64,000 nt of DNA, from positions 1-64,000 of the forward strand of contig NW_023367157.1 of NCBI RefSeq assembly GCF_902167145.1, written 5' to 3'. The DNA comes from Zea mays. Taxonomy: Eukaryota; Streptophyta; Magnoliopsida; Poales; Poaceae. Shown in pieces: positions 47,053-60,400 of this stretch. The notes under the pieces are model-generated. The model saw only the letters and a program-made list of their open reading frames with translations. It was not told where the DNA came from and ran no database searches. Made by a program: the position numbers and the translations under genes. Position 1 is the stretch's first letter; every line of letters begins with the position of its first letter.

Positions 47053-49872
47053 TTTGTCGAAAATAGCCATGAACGACCTTGAAAATAGCCATGAGCGACC
47101 ATTTTCAATAATACTAGAGGCTAACACCTACGGATTTTAGACCAAGAAATGGTCTCCACCAGAAATCCAAGAATGTGATCTATGACAAGGAAACATATGT
47201 GGGGTGAGGTGTATGAGCGTCTGGTCGATGATCAATGGCCACACAGCCCCCATTTTTGTCGAAAATAGCCATGAACGACCATTTTCAATAATACCGAAGG
47301 CTAACACCTACAGATTTTTGACCAAGAAATGGTCTCCACCAGAAATCCAAGAATGTGATCTATGGCAAGGAAACATATATGGGGTGAGGTGTATGAGCGT
47401 CTGGTCGATGATCAATGGCCACACAACCCCCATTTTTGTCGAAAATAGCCATGAATGACCATTTTCAAAAATACCAAAGGCTAACACATTCGGATGTTTG
47501 CCCAAGAAATGGTCTCCACCAGAAATCCAAGAATGTGATCTATGGCAAGGAAACATATGTGGTGTGAGGTGTACGAGCCTCTGGTCGATGATCAATGGCC
47601 ACAGAACCCCCATTTTGCCGAAAATAGCCATGAACGACCATTTTCAATAATACCGAAGGCTAACACCTACGGATTTTTGACCAAGAAATGGTCTCCACCA
47701 GAAATCCAAGAATGTGATCTATGGCAAGGAAACATATGTGGGGTGAGGTGTATGAGCCTCTGGTCGATGATCAATGGCCACACAACCCCCATTTTTGTCG
47801 AAAATAGCCATGAACGACCATTTTAAATAATACCGAAGGCTAACACCTACGGATTTTTGACCAAGAAATGGTCTCCGCCAGAAATCCAAGAATGTGATCT
47901 ATGGCAAGGAAACATATGTGGGGTGAGGTGTATGAGCCTCTAGTCGATGATCAATGGCCAGACAACCCCCATTTTTGTCGAAAATAGCCATGAATGACCA
48001 TTTTCAAAAATACCAAAGGCTAACACGTACGGATTTTTGACCAAGAAATGGTCTCCACCAGAAATCCAAGAATGTGATCTATGGCAAGGAAACATATGTG
48101 GGGTGAGGTGTACGAGCCTCTGGTCGATGATCAATGGCCACACAACCCCCATTTTGCCGAAAATAGCCATGAATGACCATTTTCAATAATACCGAAGGCT
48201 AACACGTACGAGTTTTTAACCAAGAAATGGTTTCCACCAGAAATCCAAGAATGTAATCTATGGCAAGGAAACATATGTGGGGTGAGGTTTATGAGCCTCT
48301 AGTCGATGATAAATGGCCACACAACCCCCATTTTTTATGAAAATAGCCATGAGCGACCTTGAAAATAGCCATGAGCGACCATTTTCAATAATACTAGAGG
48401 CTAACACCTACGGATTTTAGACCAAGAAATGGTCTCCACCAGAAATCCAAGAATGTGATCTATGGCAAGGAAACATATGTGGGGTGAGGTGTATGAGCGT
48501 CTGGTCGATGATCAATGGCCACACAACCCCCCTATTTTTGTAGAAAATAGCATGAACGACCATTTTCAATAATACCGAAGGCTAACACCTACGGATTTTT
48601 GACCAAGAAATGGTCTCCACCAGAAATCCAAGAATGTGATCTATGGCAAGGAAACATATGTGGGGTGAGGTGTATGAGCCTCTGGTCGATGATCAATGGC
48701 CACACAACCCCCATTTTTGTCGAAAATAGCCATGAACGACCATTTTCAATAATATTAGAGGCTAAGACCTACGGATTTTTGACCAAGAAATGGTCTCCAC
48801 CAGAAATCCAAGAATGTGATCTATGGCAAGGAAACATATGTGGGGTGAGGTGTATGAGCCTCTGGTCGATGATCAATGGCCACACAACCCCCATTTTTGT
48901 CGAAAATAGCCATGAACGACCATTTTCAATAATATCGAAGGCTAACACCTACGGATTTTTGACCAAGAAATGGTCTCCACCAGAAATCCAAGAATGTGAT
49001 CTACGACAAGGAAACATATGTGGGGTGAGGTGTATGAGCCTCTGGTCGACGATCAATGGCCACACAACCCCCATTTTGCCGAAAATAGCCATGAATGACC
49101 ATTTTCAATAATACCGAAGACTAACACGTACGAGTTTTTAACCAAGAAATGGTTTCCACCAGAAATCCAAGAATGTAATCTATGGCAAGGAAACATATGT
49201 GGGGTGAGGTTTATGAGCCTCTAGTCGATGATAAATGGCCACACAACCCCCATTTTTTATGAAAATAGCCATGAGCGACCTTGAAAATAGCCATGAGCGA
49301 CCATTTTCAATAATACTAGAGGCTAACACCTACGGATTTTAGACCAAGAAATGGTCTCCACCAGAAATCCAAGAATGTGATCTATGGCAAGGAAACATAT
49401 GTGGGGTGAGGTGTATGAGCGTCTGGTCGATGATCAATGGCCACACAACCCCCATTTTTTATGAAAATAGCCATGAGCGACCATTTTCAATAATATTAGA
49501 GGCTAAGACCTACGGATTTTTGACTAAGAAATGGTCTCCACCAGAAATCCAAGAATGTGATCTATGGCAAGGAAACATATGTGGGGTGAGGTGTATGAGC
49601 CTCTGGTCGATGATCAATGGCCACACAACCCCCATTTTTGTCGAAAATAGCCATGAATGACCATTTACAATAATACCGAAGGCTAACACCTACGGATTTT
49701 TGACCAAGAAATGGTCTCCACCAGAAATCCAAGAATGTGATCTATGGCAAGGAAACATATGTGGGGTGAGGTGTATGAGCCTCTGGTCGATGATCAATGG
49801 CCACACAACCCCCATTTTTTATGAAAATAGCCATGAACGACCATTTCCAATAATACCGAAGGCTAACACCTA

Positions 49873-50387
49873 CACATATGTTTCCTTGCCATATATCACA
49901 TTCTTGGATTTATGGTAGAGACCATTTTTTGGTCAAAAATCCGTAGGTGTTAGCCTTCGGTATTATTGAAAATGGTCATTCATGGCTATTATCGACACAA
50001 ATGGGGGTTGTGTGGCCATTGATCACCGACCAGAGGCTTGTACACCTCACCCCACATATGTTTCCTTGCCATAGATCACATTCTTGGATTTCTGGTGGAG
50101 ACCATTTCTTGGTCAAAAATCCGTACGTGTTAGCCTTTGGTATTTTTGAAAATGGTCATTCATGGCTATTTTCGGCAAAATGGGGGTTGTGTGGCCATTG
50201 ATCATCGACCAGAGGCAAATACACCTCACCCCCCATATGTTTCCTTGCCATAGATCACATTCTATGATTTCTGGTGGAGACCATTTCTTGGTCAAAAATC
50301 CGTAGGTCTTAGCCTCTAATATTATTGAAAATGGTCGCTCATGGCTATTTTCAAGGTCGCTCATGGATATTTTCATAAAAAATGGGT
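49873..50387 (-). repeat. Inverted knob180 island 2 (~515 bp)
   Basis: About 2.9 '-' monomers. Left join: 'aaggctaacacctac' continues as 'acatatgtttcc', with 'ctac' common to both parents. Right join: 'ataaaaaatggg' runs into 'tgtggggtgagg'. Several otherwise rare substitutions occur inside ('ttatggtagagacc', 'ctattatcgacacaa', 'catatatcac'). Confidence 0.9.
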
Positions 50388-50978
50388 GTGGGGTGAGGTG
50401 TACGAGCCCCTGGTCGATGATCAATGGCCACACAACCCTAATTTTTGTCGAAAATAGCCATGAACGACCATTTTCAATGACACTGACGGCTAACACCTAC
50501 GGATTTTTGACCAAGAAATGGTCTCCACCATAAATCCAAGAATGTGATCTATGGCAAGGAAACATATGTGTAGTGAGGTGTATGAGCCTCTGGTCGATGA
50601 TCAATGGCCACACAACCCCCATTTTGCCGAAAATAGCCATGAATGACCATTTTCAATAATACCGAAGGCTAACACGTACGAGTTTTTAACCAAGAAATGG
50701 TCTCCACCAGAAATCCAAGAATGTGATCTATGGCAAGGAAACATATGTGGGGTGAGGTGTATGAGCCTATGGTCGATGATCAATGGCCACACAACCCCCA
50801 TTTTTGTCGAAAATAGCCATGAATGACCATTTACAATAATACCGAAGGCTAACACCTACAGATTTTTGACCAAGAAATGGTCCCCACCAGAAATCCAAGA
50901 ATGTGATCTATGGCAAGGAAACATATGTGGGGTGAGGTGTACGAGCCTCTAGTCGATGATCAATGGCCACACAACCCC
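50388..50978 (+). repeat. Knob180 '+' segment between islands 2 and 3
   Basis: About 3.3 '+' monomers, beginning at 'tgtggggtgaggtgtacgag' and ending in 'ccacacaaccccca'. Includes the 'aatgacactgacggc' variant. Confidence 0.9.
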
Positions 50979-51452
50979 CACATATGTTTCCTTGCCATAG
51001 ATCACATTCTTGGATTTCTGGTGGAGACCATTTCTTGGTCAAAAATCCGTAGGTGTTAGCCTTCGGTATTATTGAAAATGGTCGTTCATGGCTATTTTCG
51101 GCAAAATGGGGGTTCTGTGGCCATTGATCATCGACCAGAGGCTCGTACACCTCACTACACATATGTTTCCTTGCCATAGATCATATTCTTGGATTTCAGG
51201 TGGAGACCATTTCTTGGTCAAAAATCCGTAGGTGTTAGCCTTCGGTATTATTGAAAATGGTCGTTCATGGCTATTTTCGACAAAAATGGGGGTTGTGTGG
51301 CCATTGATCATCGACTAGAGGCTCATACACCTCACCCCACATATGTTTCCTTGCCATAGATCACATTCTTGGATTTCTGGTGGAGACCATTTCTTGGTCA
51401 AAAATCCGTACGTGTTAGCCTTTGGTATTTTTGAAAATGGTCGTTCATGGCT
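50979..51452 (-). repeat. Inverted knob180 island 3 (~474 bp)
   Basis: About 2.6 '-' monomers. Left join: 'cacacaaccccca' into 'catatgtttcc' with 'cccca' shared by both parents. Right join: 'gttcatggct' into 'tggtcgatgatc', apparently blunt. Confidence 0.9.
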
Positions 51453-54400
51453 TGGTCGATGATCAATGGCCACACAACCCCCATTTTTTATGAAAATAGC
51501 CATGAGCGACCATTTTCAATAATACTAGAGGCTAAGACCTACGGATTTTTGACCAAGAAATGGTCTCCACCAGAAATCCAAGAATGTGATCTATGGCAAG
51601 GAAACATATGTGGGGTGAGGTGTATGAGCCTCTGGTCGATGATCAATTGCCATACAACCCCCATTTTTGTCGAAAATAGCCATGAATGACCATTTACAAT
51701 AATACCGAAGGCTAACACCTACGGTTTTTGACCAAGAAATGGTCTCCACCAGAAATCAAAGAATGTGATCTATGGCAAGGAAACATATGTGGGGTGAGGT
51801 GTATGAGCCTATGGTCGATGATCAATGGCCACACAACCCCCATTTTTGTCGAAAATAGCCATGAACGACCATTTTCAATAATATCGAAGGCTAACACCTA
51901 CGAATTTTTGACCAAGAAATGGTCTCCACCAGAAATCCAAGAATGTGATCTACGACAAGGAAACATATGTGGGGTGAGGTGTATGAGCCTCTGGTCGACG
52001 ATCAATGGCCACACAACCCCCATTTTGCCGAAAATAGCCATGAATGACCATTTTCAATAATACCGAAGGCTAACAGCGACCATTTTCAATAATACTAGAG
52101 GCTAAGACCTACGGATTTTTGACCAAGAAATGGTCTCCACCAGAAATCCAAGAATGTAATCTATGGCAAGGAAACATATGTGGGGTGAGGTTTATGAGCC
52201 TCTAGTCGATGATAAATGGCCACACAACCCCCATTTTTTATGAAAATAGCCATGAGCGACCTTGAAAATAGCCATGAGCGACCATTTTCAATAATACTAG
52301 AGGCTAACACCTACGGATTTTAGACCAAGAAATGGTCTCCACCAGAAATCCAAGAATGTGATCTATGGCAAGGAAACATATGTGGGGTGAGGTGTATGAG
52401 CCTCTAGTCGATGATAAATGGCCACACAACCCCCATTTTTGTCGAAAATAGCCATGAATGACCATTTTCAATAATACCGAAGGCTAACACCTACGGATTT
52501 TTGACCAAGAAATGGTCTCCACCAAAAATCCAAGAATGTGATCTATGGCAAGGAAACATATGTGGGGTGAGGTGTATGAGCCTCTGGTCGACGATCAATG
52601 GCCACACAACCCTATTTTTTGTCGAAAATAGCCATGAACGACCATTTTCAATGACACTGAAGGTTAACACCTACGGATTTTTGACCAAGAAATGGTCTCC
52701 ACCATAAATCCAAGAATGTGATCTATGGCAAGGAAACATATGTGTAGTGAGGTGTATGAGCCTCTAGTCGAAGATCAATGGCCACACAACCCCCATTTTT
52801 GTCGAAAATAGCCATGAATGACCATTTTCAAAAATACCAAAGGCTAACACATTCGGATTTTTGCCCAAGAAATGGTCTCCACCAGAAATCCAAGAATGTG
52901 ATCTATGGCAAGGAAACATATGTGGGGTGAGGTGTACGAGCCTCTGGTCGATGATCAATGGCCACACAACCCCCATTTTGCCGAAAATAGCCATGAATGG
53001 CCATTTTCAATAATACCGAAGGCTAACACGTACGAGTTTTTAACCAAGAAATGGTTTCCACCAGAAATCCATGAATGTGATCTATGGCAAGGAAACATAT
53101 GTGGGGTGAGGTTTATGAGCCTCTAGTTGATGATAAATGGCCACACAACCCCCATTTTTTATGAAAATAGCCATGAGCGACCTTGAAAATAGCCATGAGC
53201 GACCATTTTCAATAATACTAGAGGCTAACACCTACGGATTTTAGACCAAGAAATGGTCTCCACCAGAAATCCAAGAATGTGATCTATGGCAAGGACACAT
53301 ATGTGGGGTGAGGTGTATGAGCGTCTGGTCGATGATCAATGGCCACAGAACCCCCATTTTTGTCGAAAATAGCCATGAACGACCATTTTCAATAATACCG
53401 AAGGCTAACACCTACGGATTTTTGACCAAGAAATGGTCTCCACCAGAAATCCAAGAATGTGATCTATGGCAAGGAAACATATGTGGGGTGAGGTGTATGA
53501 GCGTCTGGTCGATGATCAATGGCCACACAACCCCCATTTTTGTCGAAAATAGCCATGAACGACCATTTTCAATAATATCGAAGGCTAACACCTACGGATT
53601 TTTTACCAAGAAATGGTCTCCACCAGAAATCCAAGAATGTGATCTACGACAAGGAAACATATGTGGGGTGAGGTGTATGAGCGTCTGGTCGATGATCAAT
53701 GGCCACACAACCCCCATTTTTGTCGAAAATAGCCATGAACGACCATTTTCAATAATACCGAAGGCTAACACCTACGGATTTTTGACCAAGAAATGGTCTC
53801 CACCAGAAATCCAAGAATGTGATCTATGGCAAGGAAACATATGTGGGGTGAGGTGTACGAGCCTCTGGTCGATGATCAATGGCCACACAACCCCCATTTT
53901 GCAGAAAATAGCCATGAGCGACCATTTTCAATAATATTAGAGGCTAAGACCTACGGATTTTTGACCAAGAAATGGTCTCCACCAGAAATCCAAGAATGTG
54001 ATCTATGACAAGGAAACATATGTGGGGTGTGGTGTATGAGCCTCTGGTCGACGATCAATGGCCACACAACCCCCATTTTGCCGAAAATAGCCATGAATGA
54101 CCATTTTCAATAATACCAAAGGCTAACACGTACGAGTTTTTAACCAAGAAATGGTTTCCACCAGAAATCCAAGAATGTAATCTATGGCAAGGAAACATAT
54201 GTGGGGTGAGGTTTATGAGCCTCTAGTCGATGATAAATGGCCACACAACCCCCATTTTTTATGAAAATAGCCATGAGCGACCTTGAAAATAGCCATGAGC
54301 GACCATTTTCAATAATACTAGAGGCTAAGACCTACGGATTTTTGACCAAGAAATGGTCTCCACCAGAAATCCAAGAATGTGATCTATGGCAAGGAAACAT

Positions 54401-57400
54401 ATGTGGGGTGAGGTGTATGAGCCTCTGGTCGATGATCAATGGCCACACAACCCCCATTTTTGTCGAAAATAGCCATGAACGACCATTTTCAATAATATCG
54501 AAGGCTAACACCTACGGATTTTTGACCAAGAAATGGTCTGCACCAGAAATCCAAGAGTGTGATCTACGACAAGGAAACATATGTGGGGTGAGGTGTTTGA
54601 GCCTCTGGTCGATGATCAATGGCCACACAACCCCCATTTTTGCCGAAAATAGCCATGAATGACCATTTTCAATAATACCGAAGGCTAACACATACGGATT
54701 TTTGACCAAGAAATGGTCTCCACCAGAAATCCAAGAATGTGATCTATGGCAAGGAAACATATGTGGGGTGAGGTGTATGAGCCTCTGGTCGATGATCAAT
54801 GGCCACACAACCCCCATTTTTGTCGAAAATAGCCATGAACGACCATTTTCAATAATATCGAAGGCTAACACCTACGGATTTTTGACCAAGAAATGGTCTC
54901 CACCAGAAATCCAAGAATGTGATCTATGGCAAGGAAACATATGTGGGGTGAGGTTTATGAGCCTCTAGTCGATGATAAATGGCCACACAACCCCCATTTT
55001 TTATGAAAATAGCCATGAGCGACCATTTTCAATAATACTAGAGGCTAACACCTACGGATTTTAGACCAAGAAATGGTCTCCACCAGAAATCCAAGAATGT
55101 GATCTATGGCAAGGAAACATATGTGGGGTGAGGTGTACGAGCCTCTGGTCGATGATCAATGGCCACACAACCCCCATTTTTGTCGAAAATAGCCATGAAC
55201 GACCATTTTCAATAATATCGAAGGCTAACACCTACGGATTTTTGACCAAGAAATGGTCTCCACCATAAATCCAAGAATGTGATCTATGGCAAGGAAACAT
55301 ATGTGGGGTGAGGTGTATGAGCCTCTGGTCGATGATCAGTGGCCACACAACCCCCATTTTTGTCGAAAATAGCCATGAACGACCATTTTCAATAATATCG
55401 AAGGCTAACACGTACGAGTTTTTAACCAAGAAATGGTTTCCACCAGAAATCCAAGAATGTAATCTATGGCAAGGAAACATATGTGGGGTGAGGTGTATGA
55501 GCCTCTGGTCGAAGATAAATGGCCACACAACCCCCATTTTTTATGAAAATAGCCATGAACGACCATTTTCAATAATACCGAAGGCTAACACCTACAGATT
55601 TTTGACCAAGAAATGGTCTCCACCAGAAATCCAAGAATGTGATCTATGGCAAGGAAACATATGTGGGGTGAGGTGTATGCGCCTCTGGTCGATGATCAAT
55701 GGTCACACAACCCCATTTTTGTCGAAAATAGCCAGGAGCAGCAATTTTCAATGACACTGATGGCTAACACCTATGGATTTTTTACCAGAAATTGTCTCCA
55801 CCAGAAATCCAAGAATGTGGTCTATGGCAAGGAAACATATGTGGGGTGAGGTGTATGAGCCTTTGGTCGATGATCAATGGCCACACAACCCCCATTTTTG
55901 TCGAAAATAGCTATGAACGACCATTTTCAATAATACCGAAGGCTAACACCTACGGATTTTTGACCAAGAAATGGTCTCCACCAGAAATCCAAGAATGTGA
56001 TCTATAGCAAGAAAACGTATGTGGGGTGAAGTGTACGAGCCTCTAGTCAATGATAAATGGCCACACAACCCCCATTTTTGTCGAAAATAGTGATCAACGA
56101 CCATTTTCAATAATACTGAAGGCTAACACATATGGATTTTTGACCAAGAAATGGTCTCCACCAGAAATCCAAGAATGTGATCTATGGCAAGAAAACATAC
56201 GTGGGGTGAGGTGTATGAGCCTCCGGTAGAAGATCAATGGCCACACAACCCCATTTGTGTCGAAAATAGCCATGAACGACCATTTACAATAATACCGAAG
56301 GCTAACAACTACGGATTTTTGACCAAGAGAAGATCTCCACCAGAAATCCAAGAATGTGATCTATGGCAAGGAAACATATGTGGGGTGAGGTGTACGAGCC
56401 TCTGATCGATGATCAATGGCCACACAACCCCCATTTTTGTCGAAAATAGCCATGAACGACCATTTTCAATACTTCCGAAGGCTAACACCTACGGATTTTT
56501 GACCAAGAAATCGTCTCCACCAGAAATCCAAGAATATGATCTATGGCAATGAAACATATTGGGGTGAGGTGTACGAGCCTCTGGTCGATGATCAGTGGCC
56601 ACACAACCCCCATTTTTTGTCGAAAATAGTGATCAACGACCATTTTCAATAATACTGAAGGCTAACACGTATGGATTTTGCCCAAGAAATGGTCTCCACC
56701 AGAAATCCAAGAGTGTGCTCTATGGCAAGGAAACGTATGTGGGGTGAGGTGTATGAGCCTCTGGTCGATGATCAATGGCCACACAACCCCCATTTTTGTC
56801 GAAAACAGCCATGAACGACCATTTTCAATAATACCGAAGGCTAACACGTACGGATTTTTGACCAAGAAATGGTCTCCACGAGAAATCCAAGATTGTGATC
56901 TATGGCAATTAAACATATGTGGGGTGAGGTGTACGAGCCTCTGGTCGATGTTAAATGGCCACACAACCCCCTTTTTTGTCGAAAATAGCCATGAACGACT
57001 ATTTTCAATAATACCGAAGGCTAACACCTACGGATTTTTGACCAAGAAATGGTCACCACCAGAAATCCAAGAATGTGGTCTATGGCAAGGAAACACATGT
57101 GGGTGAGGTGTATGAGCCTTTGGTCGATGATCAATTGCCACACAACCCCCATTTTTGTCGAAAGTAGCCATGAACGACCATTTTCAATAATACCGAAGGC
57201 TAACACCTACGGATTTTTGACCAAGAAATGGTCTGCACCAGAAATCCAAGAGTGTGATCTACGACAAGGAAACATATGTGGGGTGAGGTGTTTGAGCCTC
57301 TGGTCGATGATCAATGGCCACACAACCCCCATTTTTGCCGAAAATAGCCATGAATGACCATTTTCAATAATACCGAAGGCTAACACATACGGATTTTTGA

Positions 57401-60400
57401 CCAAGAAATGGTCTCCACCAGAAATCCAAGAATGTGATCTATGGCAAGGAAACATATGTGGGGTGAGGTGTATGAGCCTCTGGTCGATGATCAATGGCCA
57501 CACAACCCCCATTTTTGTCGAAAATAGCCATGAACGACCATTTTCAATAATATCGAAGGCTAACACCTACGGATTTTTGACCAAGAAATGGTCTCCACCA
57601 GAAATCCAAGAATGTGATCTATGGCAAGGAAACATATGTGGGGTGAGGTTTATGAGCCTCTAGTCGATGATAAATGGCCACACAACCCCCATTTTTTATG
57701 AAAATAGCCATGAGCGACCATTTTCAATAATACTAGAGGCTAACACCTACGGATTTTAGACCAAGAAATGGTCTCCACCAGAAATCCAAGAATGTGATCT
57801 ATGGCAAGGAAACATATGTGGGGTGAGGTGTACGAGCCTCTGGTCGATGATCAATGGCCACACAACCCCCATTTTTGTCGAAAATAGCCATGAACGACCA
57901 TTTTCAATAATATCGAAGGCTAACACCTACGGATTTTTGACCAAGAAATGGTCTCCACCATAAATCCAAGAATGTGATCTATGGCAAGGAAACATATGTG
58001 GGGTGAGGTGTATGAGCCTCTGGTCGATGATCAGTGGCCACACAACCCCCATTTTTGTCGAAAATAGCCATGAACGACCATTTTCAATAATATCGAAGGC
58101 TAACACGTACGAGTTTTTAACCAAGAAATGGTTTCCACCAGAAATCCAAGAATGTAATCTATGGCAAGGAAACATATGTGGGGTGAGGTGTATGAGCCTC
58201 TGGTCGAAGATAAATGGCCACACAACCCCCATTTTTTATGAAAATAGCCATGAACGACCATTTTCAATAATACCGAAGGCTAACACCTACAGATTTTTGA
58301 CCAAGAAATGGTCTCCACCAGAAATCCAAGAATGTGATCTATGGCAAGGAAACATATGTGGGGTGAGGTGTATGCGCCTCTGGTCGATGATCAATGGTCA
58401 CACAACCCCATTTTTGTCGAAAATAGCCAGGAGCAGCAATTTTCAATGACACTGATGGCTAACACCTATGGATTTTTTACCAGAAATTGTCTCCACCAGA
58501 AATCCAAGAATGTGGTCTATGGCAAGGAAACATATGTGGGGTGAGGTGTATGAGCCTTTGGTCGATGATCAATGGCCACACAACCCCCATTTTTGTCGAA
58601 AATAGCTATGAACGACCATTTTCAATAATACCGAAGGCTAACACCTACGGATTTTTGACCAAGAAATGGTCTCCACCAGAAATCCAAGAATGTGATCTAT
58701 AGCAAGAAAACGTATGTGGGGTGAAGTGTACGAGCCTCTAGTCAATGATAAATGGCCACACAACCCCCATTTTTGTCGAAAATAGTGATCAACGACCATT
58801 TTCAATAATACTGAAGGCTAACACATATGGATTTTTGACCAAGAAATGGTCTCCACCAGAAATCCAAGAATGTGATCTATGGCAAGAAAACATACGTGGG
58901 GTGAGGTTTATGAGCCTCCGGTAGAAGATCAATGGCCACACAACCCCATTTGTGTCGAAAATAGCCATGAACGACCATTTACAATAATACCGAAGGCTAA
59001 CAACTACGGATTTTTGACCAAGAGAAGATCTCCACCAGAAATCCAAGAATGTGATCTATGGCAAGGAAACATATGTGGGGTGAGGTGTACGAGCCTCTGA
59101 TCGATGATCAATGGCCACACAACCCCCATTTTTGTCGAAAATAGCCATGAACGACCATTTTCAATACTTCCGAAGGCTAACACCTACGGATTTTTGACCA
59201 AGAAATCGTCTCCACCAGAAATCCAAGAATATGATCTATGGCAAGGAAACATATTGGGGTGAGGTGTACGAGCCTCTGGTCGATGATCAGTGGCCACACA
59301 ACCCCCATTATTTGTCGAAAATAGTGATCAACGACCATTTTCAATAATACTAAAGGCTAACACGTATGGATTTTGCCCAAGAAATGGTCTCCACCAGAAA
59401 TCCAAGAGTGTGCTCTATGGCAAGGAAACGTATGTGGGGTGAGGTGTATGAGCTTCTGGTCGATGATCAATGGCCACACAACCCCCATTTTTGTCGAAAA
59501 CAGCCATGAACGACCATTTTCAATAATACCGAAGGCTAACACGTACGGATTTTTGACCAAGAAATGGTCTCCACGAGAAATCCAAGATTGTGATCTATGG
59601 CAATTAAACATATGTGGGGTGAGGTGTACGAGCCTCTGGTCGATGTTAAATGGCCACACAACCCCCTTTTTTGTCGAAAATAGCCATGAACGACTATTTT
59701 CAATAATACCGAAGGCTAACACCTACGGATTTTTGACCAAGAAATTGTCACCACCAGAAATCCAAGAATGTGGTCTATGGCAAGGAAACACATGTGGGTG
59801 AGGTGTATGAGCCTTTGGTCGATGATCAATTGCCACACAACCCCCATTTTTGTCGAAAGTAGCCATGAACGACCATTTTCAATAATACCGAAGGCTAACA
59901 CCTACGGAATTTTGACCAAGAAATGGTCTGCACCAGAAATCCAAGAGTGTGATCTACGACAAGGAAACATATGTGGGGTGAGGTGTTTGAGCCTCTGGTC
60001 GATGATCAATGGCCACACAACCCCCATTTTTGCCGAAAATAGCCATGAATGACCATTTTCAATAATACCGAAGGCTAACACATACGGATTTTTGACCAAG
60101 AAATGGTCTCCACCAGAAATCCAAGAATGTGATCTATGGCAAGGAAACATATGTGGGGTGAGGTGTATGAGCCTCTGGTCGATGATCAATGGCCACACAA
60201 CCCCCATTTTTGTCGAAAATAGCCATGAACGACCATTTTCAATAATATCGAAGGCTAACACCTACGGATTTTTGACCAAGAAATGGTCTCCACCAGAAAT
60301 CCAAGAATGTGATCTATGGCAAGGAAACATATGTGGGGTGAGGTTTATGAGCCTCTAGTCGATGATAAATGGCCACACAACCCCCATTTTTTATGAAAAT

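Larger units (their letters stand above)
42105..49872 (+). repeat. Knob180 array, '+' orientation, middle block
   Basis: About 43 monomers with no gene. It includes the ~2428-bp duplication, several extended 201-bp monomers (about 43072, 45495, 47080, 48358, 49280), two monomers with a tripled 20-bp segment (about 42837 and 45267), and an abrupt deletion join at about 45063 ('gaaatggtcc' into 'attttgccg'). Confidence 0.93.
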
